64,000 nucleotides of DNA, taken from assembly GCA_903772945.1 (NCBI GenBank), contig CAICTM010000006.1, positions 1 to 64,000 of the forward strand. The letters run 5' to 3'. The position numbers and the translations under genes were made by a program. This document shows, one piece after another, positions 11,190-22,779 of the stretch; positions within the stretch are counted from its first letter, which is position 1; each line of letters starts with the position of its first letter. The notes below the pieces were generated by a model. The model did no database searches and was not told the DNA's origin. It saw only the letters and a list, made by a program, of their open reading frames with translations. The DNA is from Seminavis robusta. Lineage: Eukaryota; Bacillariophyta; Bacillariophyceae; Naviculales; Naviculaceae.

Positions 11190-11611
11190 TGCACTACGCT
11201 AAAAGCTAGTGTAAAGATCTTTCGAGTGTTTTGAGTTTGAGAGAATGAAAGTTATGAGAGAGATTAGAAAGCTACGAAAACTAATCCATGAGAGAGATCG
11301 TTGTGAAGCTCATTGAAGTTTGTCTCCCGCGGGAGGCCTCGAAGTGTGATATCGTAGGTTATGGCAATAACTCTACGTACTCCACGGTCCATTTCCGGAA
11401 CACGTGGAAACTTCAGCTAGTAGCTGTCTAGTAGCGTGGAAGCTTTCCACGCCGACTAAATATCTAGAGCGATGTTTCATCGACAACCTAGTATGACTAG
11501 CAGTCATGAGAACCCTGTCTCAATGACTATTCGCAAAGGACTACGTCATGAGTCGAACTCAAACCCTATCTAGGATCGAGTCGCGAATAAGGCTAAGAGC
11601 CGTGTATTGCA
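11190..11611 (-). repeat. 5' LTR of the Gypsy element (minus orientation)
   Basis: A 422-bp copy, same termini and length as 7229-7650, about 98% identical by eye. The gag frame begins about 50 bp inside it. Confidence 0.93.
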
Positions 11612-12676
11612 CATTGCTACAATACATCAAGACCATCCAACGTGGTTTGTTCCCAAAACAAGGAGACCATGACAGAGTTGACTTCTACTTGAGAAAGGTC
11701 GACAGTGACGTGGATCAAGTGTATGACCTGGTCGGAACGGAGTTCATTCATGCCAGGACTATCGGATTGGCTGAATACAAGGCCGCATCGGGTCACGACG
11801 TCCAAGAGAAGGTGCTAGTGACGGAAAGGGCTAGGTTGAAAGCAACCGTGGGCTACCATGGCCTACAGGAAGGACGATACGGCGACTATCAGAAGACCGT
11901 TGAGGCAGCCTATGCCATGGATGGATCAATCCAGTTTCCTTCTACCCTGGATCATCTCAGAGAGATATTGTCCAATGACAGGTTCAAGCCAAGCAAAGAA
12001 TGGTTGGAACAGCGGAAGGGCAGGGAACGGAAACCATATTCCAATCCCAAGCCACCTCCTTTTGATCCCAAGAAGATGAAGGAAGGGCTTCCAGCTGCTG
12101 TCTTCTACCAACAGTCACAGCCAGGCGAAGCCTGCTACTGTTGTGGAAGCCCAGATCACAAGCTTCCGCAGTCAAGTCCAAGATTCCCAAACCTGAATGG
12201 GCGATCAACAAATTCAATGGCATGAAGAAGTCCTTCATGCCGCAGTATCATCAACACCAGATGCAGCTGCTCCAAGGAGTGCCAAACACAGTGGTGACGG
12301 CACCAGCTCCAGCTCCAGCCGGAGACTCTTCGACCAGGAGTGGATTCAGTGGAGTCCCTCCACCTCCTACGAGCCAGTCGAACTTTCAGCAGTTTCCCAT
12401 GTCAAGCCAAGCCTCCCAGGCCAGCGCGGCAGGGTCATTGCAGTTCCACTTCCAGCACCATCAAGTCGACGGAGTCCCGCCCCTGATGGGCAGAGATGAC
12501 TCCACCACCAACAGTGAGCCGGAAGATTCCATAGACTGGGGAGCATTCGCTACCGACTTCCTTGGAGGCATCCCGCTCTATGCAGAGGAGTGGAAGCATG
12601 ATGAGACATCATCCGAAGAAAGCTATCACTCCGGCTACGGCCATGATCAGCTTGCCGAGGGAGGTCCTGACGGTGA

Positions 12677-14584
12677 GTGATCCCTCGGGATGGCCAAGAC
12701 GATGATCAGAGCTGCTGTTCCGACTACAGCTCGGATACAGAGAATGAATTTCGCTGCTTGTACCGTGCTGGACCCAGTCGGCGTCAGCGGGAGAATCAGC
12801 GAGGCAACTGTTATGAAGATTTCCAAGACCAAGACTCACTATCAGTCGAAGAACAGCACCACCAAGTTGCGTTTGAGTTCCCAGGAGTGGCAGATGCCGA
12901 ACTCACAGGAGTGGCAGAGCCAAATCTTGCAGGAGTGTCGGTCAAGAGCCTCATTCCTGATGGACCCAACACAGTTTATCTCAACAGTGGCAGTTCCATC
13001 CGAACTGTCATGAATCAGGACATGATTGTCCGCCAGCGGCTCTCTCCAAGACCAATCGAGATGGCCACAAACGTTGGAAGCACCAAGCTTACCCAAGAAG
13101 GCGACACCCCTTATGGCAATGGTTATGCCAATCCAGGAGGCATCGCCAACATCAACGCTTTGTCTCTTGTTGTGGATGACTGCGTCAGGGCACAGGATGG
13201 ATCCTATGTCCTCATGGACTCAAGAGTCGACGACGCCATCTACCACTACCGCCCAACTGGGATCCATACCAGGTATGGAAGGACCGCCAAAGGTCTGTAT
13301 GGAGTGCTGATTGAGCAAGCCCTACTGGATCACATGGCCCAACTCAACCAGTTTTCACCGGAGTTCCAGAATTTGGTCCAGACGGTGGAGGGCAACCTCG
13401 AAGGCTTTACCAAGAAGCAAGCCAAGGGTGCATTTCTCGCAAGAAATCTGTACCACAACCTCCAGCGCCCATCTTTGGAGGGCTACCGCAACATGATCAG
13501 GACTGGTCAAATTCGCGATTGTCCCGTCAAGTTGGAGGACATCGACCGCGCCGAATTAATTTTTGGCAGCGACATGGGCAAGGCCAAGGGCTCTACTACA
13601 CGCAGACGCCCACCACCAGTGACCGACAGTATCCATGCTGTTCCGGATGAGCTGGTGGCCCCACACAGGTTCTTGACAGGATGTATGGATGTCTTCTATG
13701 TTTGTGAAATTGCTTTCCTTGCATTTACTGACCTCCAAATCCGTCACCGAGAATCTGCCTACCTTACCAACAGGAAAGGCAAATCCTTCTATGCCGCCAT
13801 TGACAAGATCTTTGACCGGTATGGGAACAATGACTTCAAGATCCAAGAAATCCAGTGTGACCTGGAGTTCAAGAGCTTGATGGATCCTGTCAAAAACGAC
13901 ATGGAGCTCAAGCTGAACCATGGAGCGGCTCAGACTCACAGTGGTCCAGCCGAACGCAACATCCGAACCTTGAAGGAGCGCATCCGCGCAGCCTGGCATT
14001 CAACCCCATTCATGGTGATGCCAAAGGTGATGATTGTGGAATTGGTGTACGATGTTAACTGTAAACTCAACCTCTTCCCCGCGCTTGATGGAATCTCCAA
14101 AGTGTATCCTCCCAGGCAGATCTTGGAGGGTCGGACCACAAGCTACAAAGATATTCAGTACACTTTTGGGAGCTATTGTCTTGCTTCCAACGAACCAGAC
14201 AAGCTCAATTCCATGGAGCCCAGGCGATTGGATTGCATCTATCTCCGCCCCCTGATGGACAACCACCAAGGAGGGCACAGTGTGATGGATCTTGTCACCT
14301 TTGAAGTGATCACACGCCAGCATGTTCGTATTCTGCCGATGCCTCGCTCAGTCATTGATGCTGTCGAAAAGAAGGCATACGGTGAGGGCAAGAAACCACT
14401 AATCTTTCACAACCGTGACTTTGTGGAATTTTTACCTGTAGGTTTGCCTGCAGGAGTGGATGGTGTCAATGGAAATGAGAGCTACCTCCAAGTCTATGGA
14501 GACTCTTCGGACGAAGATTCAGTGGAATCCAAGTGCACAAGGAATCAGATGAAGATTCTGAGGATGGGAACGCCCCAGGGCTAG
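12677..14584 (+). pseudogene. Copia integrase region
   Basis: A long open stretch of the pol region. The middle carries the integrase catalytic core (around GCMDVFYV through QCDLEFKS and AERNIRTLKERIRAAW), followed by the typical diatom Copia downstream sequence. An Asp/Glu/Ser-rich linker leads to the reverse transcriptase part. It places integrase before reverse transcriptase, which defines Ty1/Copia. Part of a broken fossil element. Confidence 0.85.
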
Positions 14585-15091
14585 TCCCAAGGGCATCCAA
14601 ACAGTATGCCACAGACATTGACTCCGATGAAGAAGGAGAAGAGGGATTCCAAGGAATCCCAACAAGCACAAGTCCAGACAACCCTACAGTTGTAGAGACG
14701 GCACCAGCAGTGGATACCAATGATGGAAACCTCGCTGGGCCAGCCAAGGCTTCCAAGCTTCCTCGAGTTGGAATTAGACGCTCAGCTCGGATTGCTACAG
14801 CCGAAGCAAAGAAAGGAGTGACCTTCGTCCAAGATGATGAAGCGAAGCAGCCACTACTGTATGAGACAGAGACAAGCAAGCACCTAGCTTTGTTCATGGA
14901 CTCCTGTAGTCACAGGAGTGCCACAGCAGAAGTCAAGGATGAGAGCAGCCATGCCCAACAGCATCTTCTACCCAAGGGTCTGAAAGTGTGGGGCAACAAA
15001 GCCAGAATGGCGGCGCTCAAAGAAATGGATCAGCTCCACAGCAGAGTCTGCTTCCAGTCCAGTCGACCCAAACAAGTGCAGTGATTCTGAA

Positions 15092-16597
15092 TTGAAAAAG
15101 GCACAAATGGCACTCATGTTTGTGAGTGAGAAAAGGGATGACACGGTCAAGGCCCGTGCAGTCTACAATGGGAAACCTACAAGGGTGTACCATCAGAAAG
15201 AAGATGCCAGAAGCCCAACAGTTTCACTTGAGGGTTTGATGTTATCCATGTGTGTCGATGCATCCGAGGATAGGGATGTGATGTCCCTGGATGTTCCCAA
15301 TGCATTCATCCAAACCCCAATGCCAAAAGTCAAACAAGGTGAAGACAGGGTCCTCATGATCATTGAGGCAGGGAACCCTTGCAGACTTGCTTGTCGAAAT
15401 TGATCCTGACACATATGCCTCTTTCCTGACATACAAAAAGGGACGACCAGTCCTCTATGTCGTTGTGGAAAGAGCCATCTACGGAATGGTTTTGGCAGCA
15501 CTGCTTTGGTACAAGCTCTTCAGGAGTGACCTGGAGGGAATCGGATTCGTATTCAACCAGTACGATCCGTGTGTTGCCAACAGGATGATTGAAGGATATC
15601 AGCAGACGATCCGCTTCCATGTGGACGACCTGATGTCGAGCCACCGGATGAAACTGGTGAACAATCGAACCCTGGAGTGGTTCAATGACAAGTACGGAAC
15701 CTATGGGGCCGTCAAGGCAACCCGTGGTCCCAAACATGACTACCTGGGGATGACAGTGGACTTCTCAGACCCAGGAAAGGTGATCATCGACATGATAGAT
15801 TCCATCAAGAAGATGGTATCGGAATTCCCAGTGGACTTCAAGCAGATGAGAAAGGTTTCAAGTGCAGCTCCTGCTGACCTCTTCAGCTCTGGTGATGGCA
15901 CCATCCTGAATGACAAAACAGGGAGACCTACCATACCTTTGCAGCCAAGCTGCTGTTCATGTGCAAACGTGCTCGACCAGATGTGCAAACTCTGACAACT
16001 GTCTTATGCACCCGTGTCAGAAGCCCAACATCTGATGATTGGGACAAGTTGACTCAAGGATTGAAGTTCCTGGAACAGACAGTGGAGGACAAGTTGATTC
16101 TCCATGTTGATGATATCCGTGTCATCACTTGGTGGGTGAATGCATCATTTGCAGTCCATTCTGATTACCGTTCCCATACAGGAGGAGTCATGTCCTTTGG
16201 AAGTGGAGCGGTGTTGTCGGTATCCGCGAAACAGAAGCTCAACTCAAGGAGCAGTACCGAAGCGGAGTTGATTGGAGCAGACGACGTCATGTCTCCAATG
16301 TTATGGGCCAAGTTGTTTCTTGAAGAGCAGGGGATCGTTGTCAAGGACAACATCCTGATGCAAGACAATAAGTCGACCATCATCCTTGCTGAGAACGGCA
16401 AAGGCAGCTCGGGCAAAAGGACTCGGGCAATTAACATCCGTTTCTTCTTCATTCACGATCAGATTGGAAAAGGCAACCTTAGAGTGGTGTACTGCCCAAC
16501 CTTGGAGATGCGTGGAGATTTTTTCATGAAGCCCCTTCAGGGCAAGCTCTTCCACGAGCACAGGGCTTTCATCATGGGGCATCCACCCCTTGTTTGA
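15092..16597 (+). pseudogene. Copia reverse transcriptase and RNase H region
   Basis: Reverse transcriptase motifs are visible: LDVPNAFIQ in the first part, then ERAIYGMVLAALLWYKLF and the HVDDLM catalytic box. The RNase H part follows with HTGGVMSFGSG, KLNSRSSTEAEL and the C-terminal KPLQGKLFHEHR sequence typical of Copia ends. It stops about 55 bp before the 3' LTR. The region is fragmented, as expected of a fossil. Confidence 0.87.
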
Positions 16598-16913
16598 TTG
16601 CCTAATTTATTTTATTCGTTCCACAGTAGCCACTTAGGGCACCGTGCAGGAGTGTGTTGGAGGAAATATACCTGACACCTCTTTACTATTGACTCGTGTA
16701 TTTTATTAAACATCTAGTCCGGTTCGCATGCATATTCATGATGCAAGGAACCAAGGGAGTTTTAGGTCTAAAGTGTTGCGGGGGTCCTTATATCCAATTC
16801 AATCACAAGAATTGCTGAGCACCACCAGAAAATCCTCACTTTTGCTTTTCAGCTTAATCTAAAACCAAATTACTCCCCAATAAGCTGCAGTATTACTAGC
16901 AAACAACAGGCAG

Positions 16914-17735
16914 TACTACTAACACCGGTGCAAAGTCTTCTTTGAAGCCAGCACCTAAGTCCGCTTTGACTTTTAAATCAACAGTCGAAACTCTCGGCCT
17001 TGAAGTTAAAAACAACGGGACTTTAGTTAAGAACCATATTTCTCGGAAGCTCAAAGATCTTGCAAGAGCCAACAAGAAAGAGCGAGAAGAGATCGCTGAA
17101 GCTAACCAGAAAGAGTGAGAAGAGATCCTCTCCCTTCTTGGGATTCAAGAAGGGAACAACAGTTTACTTATGGAGGGTATTCGAGACATAAAGCTTGCAG
17201 TCGGTCAGGTATTGTCAATCATGGAGAAGTGCCCTCACAATAAGCCTAAGAAGGCACCTCAGGGGCAAGTTCCGCCGCCAGTTCCCCCCCAAGACCTGAC
17301 AATGGCAGAGGCAGTGGTTGACCTGAGAACTTTCGTGCCAGACGCGACTCTGAGGGGGGAAATCCACATAACGTGTCTTCTGTGAGCAGGAATGGTAGTA
17401 TCGGAAACCGGAACCACCAGGGAAATCTTACAGCTTCTCCCAATGTTACGATGAACAACAATATATATGATCATCAGAATGGTGGTCGTCATACGATGGA
17501 AGTGTCTACCGGAACTCCAGGGTATGCTGTTCAACCCGGAACCTCTCGGAAGCGTCGACTTTCTGCCATGTCAATGGCACTTATTGCCGAAAAAGAGAAG
17601 CAGGCTCATCTTAGGCGTCACCATCTTGAACTTGAAAGGGTTCACTCTTTAAATAACAGTCGTGGAAAACAGGGTGGAACAGCCATGCCAGAAGCCCCGC
17701 ACGATCCCTTTTTTGGTCGAAACATCCAGTTTTAG
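16914..17735 (+). pseudogene. Continuation of the Copia-split ORF, with coiled-coil-like segment
   Basis: Right of the Copia target duplication the reading continues as a Ser/Lys-rich stretch, then a Lys/Glu-rich helical part (KDLARANKKEREEIAEANQKE) likely to form a coiled coil. A stop in that repeat near 17116 looks like CGA changed to TGA, since the sister repeat reads CGA. An open frame 17170-17385 and a 120-residue ORF 17373-17735 (SRKRRLSAMSMALIAEKEKQAHLRRHHLELERV) follow. It is probably the C-terminal part of the protein that starts at 4833. Function unknown, decayed or intron-containing. Confidence 0.45.
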
Positions 17736-18860
17736 GCCTAAGTTGGCCAGTACCGGCACACATCCCTCTTTCTCAATGTTTTGTTGTACTGAATTCGAGT
17801 GTAAAACACCCCTCGACAGCAGTGTCAAAATCCTTATAGTTAAACAGTAGTTTAATCGGACCATTATAATCAACAAGTGACTCTTGTGAAAGGCCTTGCT
17901 TATCCTATTTAAATCCAAACGGTCACCTTTCTTGTCTATGTGTAATCCGGGATCGACAACTTTTGATCCATTTGGATCTCGATGCCAGGTTTGTATAAGA
18001 GATCTTCTCCTGTCTAAGTAATTTAGCGATCGACAGGGAAAAAGTTGCCGATCCTCTAAGTAAGGGTAATTTGACCAGATTGGTCCAACTCAATACTTAG
18101 TACATTAGCTATGATAATTAATACTTCCGAATTCTGGAAGTCAGATCCAGAATCTGGCGAGGGGACACTAGGAGGAGTCACCCTTCCAAAGATCAACGCT
18201 CATGCAGGAATCGAATCAATCTAGCGATGGCTCTCCACAATTTTATTACAATTGGTCTAGCTGGCCCTGTCCTCCTGCCTTGCCCCCTCTCCTGTTTCCA
18301 TTTGCCCTGCTTGCACACTCCATTGCTTGGCTTGCATTCCTGCATCCTGCCCCCCCCTCGCTACCCCCACCCTCATCATATCTCCCTCTAACCCATAGTA
18401 ACTTTCCCATTTCGTCTAGCCAGGATACTCCTCCTGCTTCTTTGACACCTGCTTCCAACAACCGTGTTTGTGATGCCAAAGAAAGGCTGGCTAGCACAGA
18501 ACAGGTCCTATATTTCATCAGGTTCTCCATCACAGAAGTCAATTAGCTCATCCCAAAGATCTTGTGCCACCAGCATGTCAAGAGAAGAGTATTGGTGTCC
18601 ATCCTTTGTTTCTTCAATTGCCGCTCCAGTTTGTATCCAAGAATAAGCTGCTTCAGATCAAAGTCATTGATGACTTGACGACAACTGCAGCAACAACAAC
18701 AACTATGGCTGCTATTAATAACTACAGTGAAACTTGTGCAACCGTTACTTGCTACAGCTACAAAAAGCATTGTATGCTAGCCGTTATAAAGATTTCTTAT
18801 ATTTATTTTTTAGTGTTGCTATGATGTGTCAGGTTGTGTGGCCCTGCAGCCAGCAGGTTG
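17736..18860. other. Intergenic, no supported gene
   Basis: AT-rich at first. An ORF at 18202-18546 is Pro/Ser/Leu-biased (runs of cytosine) with no family resemblance, so I do not call it a gene. No repeats were recognised. Confidence 0.45.
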
Positions 18861-20138
18861 CTAATGGCCCAAGCTTGTTTGAGTAGAAGTAGTGTATGTA
18901 GGGAGTCTGTATGTCTGTTCCTGAAAATATCTCACAATAGTGTCATATTCAAACAATTTTGGTGCAGGTCTTTGAGGCACGTAGGCACCCCTATAATGGT
19001 CATCAGCTTCATACTCCTCATCGCTGCTACCAAAGTCCATACGCAGCACTTGGTGCATTGAAACAATTCTAATTGGTGCTGGTTCTTCACCCTCCACCAT
19101 TGATCCCCTGTGTGGGCGGCTTGTAGGGGCAACAATACTAGCAGGTTGCAACCGAATGGGTGGAAGGCTCTTTAGATCGTCCATATTCTGTGTGTCACAG
19201 AGACCTTCAATAGTTGGCAATGGATCCGACTCAGCCTGTACCGACGGGCCGTTCGCAGGGGGGGCACCTGGTTGTACGGCGGGAGCAGCTGTAAGTTTGG
19301 GATATGGAGAGGGTTTTCCTTCGACATGAGCCAGGTTGTTGTGCCACAGCTGCAGCAATTCTGGAGCCAGCTGTCCATCATCTCCCAATGAAGGACGTAT
19401 CAAAAGGTCTCCAAACGGCAAGGTATCCCGAAGCAGATGATCATCCTCTCCTTCTCCAAACTCCAGAGTTCGACCATTGGCTGAAGTGGGTCGCATTCCC
19501 TCTGTTCCCTGTGCCATGGCAGAAAGAGTAGCCGATCCGGAAAAGTGTGAGGCCACATCTTGCTCTTGCGGATTCCAATCTGCTGGATGAGCGACGTTCT
19601 GCAAGGTAATGTCACCAGTATCTCGCAACATATTCCTGATGTGCTCTGCCTCCAAATTCATGGAATCGTTGTCAATGACAATCTTTCGTCGATTGCGTCG
19701 TAGTTCATAAGGCTCTTGTCGAGTGCGCTTCTTCTTGGGCTTTTCTGGTTGCGAGGCGCGAGTTGGCTCGTCGGGCGGTGTCGTCACAAGGGCTTCTTCT
19801 TCTTCTTTCTTGATAGTGACTGAGACAATCGACTTGTTGATTTTCTTGGGAGGTGTTGGCTTCTTCTTGACTGGCTTAGGCGCTTTCTTCTCGTTTTGCT
19901 TCGATGCTTCGGCTTTCTCTCGCTTCGACACCTTCGGACGGTCTGTCTTCGATGCTTCGGCTTTGTCTCGCTTCGATGCCTTCGGGCGGTCTGTCTTCGA
20001 TCCCTTCGCCTTGTCTTTCGCGGTCTCCGATGCCTTCACCTTGCGTCGCTTCGATGGCCTTGTGGAGCTGGGGGGCACAACTTCAGGAGAAAGGGATTGA
20101 AGTCGTCGAGAGCGGCGCTTACCACTGTTCATGTCCAT
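18861..20138 (-). CDS. Lysine-rich, probably nuclear protein of unknown function
   Basis: I chose ATG 20138, giving 425 residues; the frame upstream to 20201 has only a TTG. The N-terminal 130 residues are extremely basic with an imperfect tandem repeat of about 22 residues (SKTDRPKASKRDKAEA / SKTDRPKVSKREKAEA) and several nuclear-localisation-like clusters (KKKRTR, SKRRKVK). A middle segment (NRRKIVIDNDSMNLEAEHIRNMLRDTGDITLQNVAHP) could be a small folded motif. The C-terminal half is Pro/Ser/acidic and probably disordered. A chromatin or RNA-associated role is plausible, but no domain is recognised. Confidence 0.65.
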   Translation of the reverse strand: MDMNSGKRRSRRLQSLSPEVVPPSSTRPSKRRKVKASETAKDKAKGSKTDRPKASKRDKAEASKTDRPKVSKREKAEASKQNEKKAPKPVKKKPTPPKKINKSIVSVTIKKEEEEALVTTPPDEPTRASQPEKPKKKRTRQEPYELRRNRRKIVIDNDSMNLEAEHIRNMLRDTGDITLQNVAHPADWNPQEQDVASHFSGSATLSAMAQGTEGMRPTSANGRTLEFGEGEDDHLLRDTLPFGDLLIRPSLGDDGQLAPELLQLWHNNLAHVEGKPSPYPKLTAAPAVQPGAPPANGPSVQAESDPLPTIEGLCDTQNMDDLKSLPPIRLQPASIVAPTSRPHRGSMVEGEEPAPIRIVSMHQVLRMDFGSSDEEYEADDHYRGAYVPQRPAPKLFEYDTIVRYFQEQTYRLPTYTTSTQTSLGH

Positions 20139-21444
20139 CTTGATGCTGCTGTTCTCTGATCTAACAATTTTGTAACAGGGCGGAGAGTGTGGACGATCCA
20201 AGCGAATGATCGAAAGCGAGTGCTAGAAATTGTGGACGAGTGGACGCCTTGGCAGAAGAGCCAAACACAATTTTCTGGCAGCAACCATGACTCCGAAACG
20301 CTCGACGAATCTTTTCGGTACAGATTGACGATGTGTGCTCGCATGGACTGAATGGCGAGAACAATCTAGGAAGGTCACGAAACGGGACTCTTTTGGAAAA
20401 ACTGACGTTACTTTCACGGAATTTGCCACCAGTTTGGTCCATTTTCATCCAACTGGACTACCCGCAACCAACCCCTTTGACCGAGAAACTGTCTCAATTT
20501 CCGTGAAACTAACCCATTTCTGTGAAACCAACCCATTTCTGTGAAACTAACTCAGTTTCTATGAAACTCTAATACCGGTACAAGACTACGTAGTGCTAAA
20601 ATCGTATGACGTGTACATTGTCACTGTTTGGACTGAGTTACTCCCGCCTCGACTCGAGACTCGACTCCAGAACCTCACCCCACACCCCACACTCTAGGAA
20701 CGTTCATCAATCGTGCATGAACTTATATCGGATTCCCCCAAACCGGACCAAAAAGTGTGGTCAGATTTATGAGCCATGCACGATTGAGGAACAGCACAAC
20801 AGAATGCGGCAATGCGGCATCCCCAAGCGGCGCCCACCGGATCCGCGGAACGGGTACCGGTACCGATACCGTACCGGTACCACCGTACTCTACAATACAC
20901 TTCTTTTCAGGCTACAAACACTTGTTGCATTGGGGTAACCCCAGTGAACCTGTGCACCAATCTTTATCAATTACCGTAACTCGAGACTACATTGTAGGGT
21001 TGCGCAGGAATGGCTCGTCTTTCTAGTAATCTGTCCGCCCCTTTCCTCGGGTTTCACTAAGAGTACCATAGTCACCGGAAATAGTGTCACTAGATTTACC
21101 TAGTTAAATTTTGAAGAGCGTTATGGCAAGACTGGGATTGTAATTCTCTGGCTGGAAAGCTTCTTTTTCACGGATTATGAGATTATAGGTAACGACTACT
21201 GGTTAAATCTTGGAAGGACGTTGAAACTTGCTTTCACCGGATTTAATGACTATAGACAATAGTGTACTAAAGTCGATTCAAATTATTTTCGATTGCTTTT
21301 CTTGAGGAATTCAACCAGTCGTTGGTTTCAGTGGTAAAGCATGCAATTTCAACGTCAACAACAACAACAAACCAACCGTCCCGATCGCTGCAGCTACTAC
21401 AGGACGACCATGGCGCTCATGTTTCCTGTTGCTTCCTCCTGTAT
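20139..21444. other. Intergenic with short repeats and a hairpin
   Basis: Holds a microrepeat of TTTCTGTGAAAC(C/T)AAC units at about 20490-20565. An inverted repeat at 20702-20792 has arms of about 20 bp around ATCGTGCATG / CATGCACGAT, and a GGTACCGGTACCG palindrome cluster lies at about 20858-20885. ORFs across this part switch frame and have no family resemblance. Confidence 0.5.
20702..20792. repeat. Inverted repeat, ~20-bp arms, ~50-bp loop
   Basis: Left arm 20702-20721 (GTTCATCAATCGTGCATGAA) and right arm about 20771-20792 are near-perfect reverse complements. It could form a long hairpin or be a decayed MITE end pair. Confidence 0.6.
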
Positions 21445-21524
21445 CCTCGGAAAGGCATTGGACAGATTACATACAAATGACGTCCCTCGGAAAGGGATTG
21501 GACAGATTACATACAAATGACATC
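21445..21524. repeat. 40-bp tandem duplication
   Basis: Two adjacent copies of a unit beginning CCTCGGAAAG and containing GACAGATTACATACAAATGA differ at about two or three positions. Confidence 0.8.
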
Positions 21525-21924
21525 CCTGCTCTTGTCGGTCTCGATCTCGTCTGCGGTCTCATCGCTTTTCCAGGCCTTCCGGCCTTCCTTTCGCGCCTTG
21601 ACCTTGCCTCGTCCTCGCCCTTGTCGATCCACGGTCAACCGTGCACCCTCGGCTTTGCCTCGGATTTGCACGACTGACCTCCATCTTCAATCAGCACGAA
21701 CGTTTTTATACATAAGTCGTCAAGCCGTACGATCTCTTCACGAAGTGGAATCGTGGAATCCTTGGCCATATCTTACGTTTCTAAACCGCAGAAGTCTTCA
21801 AACCTGACGCCGTTGCTGAATGAGCCATGCCGCAGATGATCTAGCTACTTCCAGTACTACCGGTAGTACTGGTAGCTCCAGAGCGAAGCAGCATGGGGTC
21901 CCCACAGCTATGCATGGATTCTGC

Positions 21925-22072
21925 TTCTCTCTCGAACTCTCTCGAACGATCGAATGATCAAACGGGAGACAATTATCTCTCTTTCTAACTCTCTCTCTCT
22001 CTCTCTCTCTCTAACTCTCTCTCTCTCTCTCTAACTCTCTCGAACGATCGAATGATTAAACGGGAGACAATA
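21925..22072. repeat. CT microsatellite flanked by a direct repeat
   Basis: (CT)n tracts at about 21981-22035 are bordered by two copies of a unit of about 40 bp starting CTCTCGAACGATCGAATGAT and ending ACGGGAGACAAT. More CTCTCTCGAA repeats follow at 22193-22232. Confidence 0.75.
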
Positions 22073-22779
22073 ATAACAAGTGTAGCAGGGATATTGGTGA
22101 TGGCAGCACCAGTATACTATGCTATCGAGGTAGACAGATTTTCTTCACAAACACAGTGCTATAATAGTTGGCTTTCTTATCGTTTTGGTTTCTCTCTCTC
22201 GAACTCTCTCTCGAACTCTCTCTCGAGGACTCTCTCTCCAAAACGTATCCACGTCTCAAGAAGTTGACCCTTACCCCTTCTGTTCCGCAGGGTGCGATGA
22301 CATCGGAGTTGCGAGAATACCTATTTTCCCCATTTCTCAGCTTTCAATTTCTTTCTTTTTGAAAATGGCTGAAAGAGGAAAATTAAAAGAATGACTGAAT
22401 GTGGAAGAATGACACAATCTGCAAGGCTGTGTGTGCATGTGACATTGTGACTACTGAGCACTGGGTGACGGGGGAATTACGAGGGTAGAAGCTCAAGGCC
22501 AAGTTGACAAGACATTGGCTCCATAGTTGATCGAGTGGCAGCCAATTGTCAAAAGCATATAACCAAACTATTCGACTCTGTGTGCTAAAAGGCTGGCTAA
22601 TTTGGCTAATCTGTTGGTTATGTTACGGCCTCTCCCATCACTGCTGTTGGGGCCATTATCATTGCATTCCCCATTGCTGAAAACTTCAGTTACAAGGTTC
22701 TGTTTCGAAACTTCGAAGCTGTGGTACCCCTACCAGCCGGTAGCTGGAAGGCAGCCGATTTTAGGGATCGCTGAAAGTG

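Larger units (their letters stand above)
7229..11611 (-). mobile_element. Ty3/Gypsy LTR retrotransposon, fossil, nested in the Copia element
   Basis: Two 422-bp LTRs (7229-7650 and 11190-11611) begin TGCACTACG and end TATTGCA. The 4-bp target duplication CATT is present at 7225-7228 and 11612-11615 inside Copia gag sequence. All coding regions are on the minus strand in the order gag, protease, reverse transcriptase, integrase, which is Ty3/Gypsy. The polypurine-like tract CAGGGGGCGAA (minus strand) lies just inside the LTR at 7650. By hand count the LTRs differ at about seven positions (under 2%). The internal part (3.5 kb) is short for the family and broken in several places. No recognisable tRNA-type primer site was seen after the 5' LTR (minus strand, below 11190). 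Confidence 0.92.
6178..12225 (+). pseudogene. Copia gag-like region (interrupted by the Gypsy element)
   Basis: The Copia-derived parts are about 6178-7228 and 11612-12225. The first has a long Arg/Gly-rich section (RGGRGGGRYPSRGG). The second contains a Cys/His knuckle-like motif (CYCCGSPDHK) like the nucleic-acid-binding end of gag. The Gypsy insertion at 7229-11611 lies between them. The coding content is broken; it is given only as a domain location in a fossil element. Confidence 0.7.
5376..16908 (+). mobile_element. CoDi-like Ty1/Copia LTR retrotransposon, fossil, with a nested Gypsy element
   Basis: LTRs at 5376-5624 and 16655-16908 are nearly identical, and both begin TGTTGG and end AACA. 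The 5-bp target duplication GGCAG is present at 5371-5375 and 16909-16913. The internal order is gag with a Cys-rich knuckle, integrase, reverse transcriptase, RNase H, which is the Ty1/Copia (Pseudoviridae) order. The proteins resemble the CoDi lineages of diatoms. A Ty3/Gypsy element of 4.4 kb sits inside the gag part in the opposite orientation. Without it the element is about 7.1 kb. Coding capacity is broken in several places, so it is inactive as it stands, but the LTR identity points to a recent insertion. Confidence 0.93.

Noticed and set aside
3283-18010. CAGGTTTGTATA at 3284 and at about 17983 as possible ends of one large Merlin-type element
   Set aside because: The two copies are direct, not inverted, and only 12 bp match. 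No target duplication flanks them.
18202-18546. 114-codon Pro/Ser/Leu-rich plus-strand frame
   Set aside because: Driven by a cytosine-rich tract, with no domain, no convincing context, and an overlapping minus-strand frame of similar length.
20606-20938. 110-codon frame across the hairpin and GGTACC repeats
   Set aside because: The frame runs through simple palindromic repeats; the RYRYRTG part is repeat-derived.
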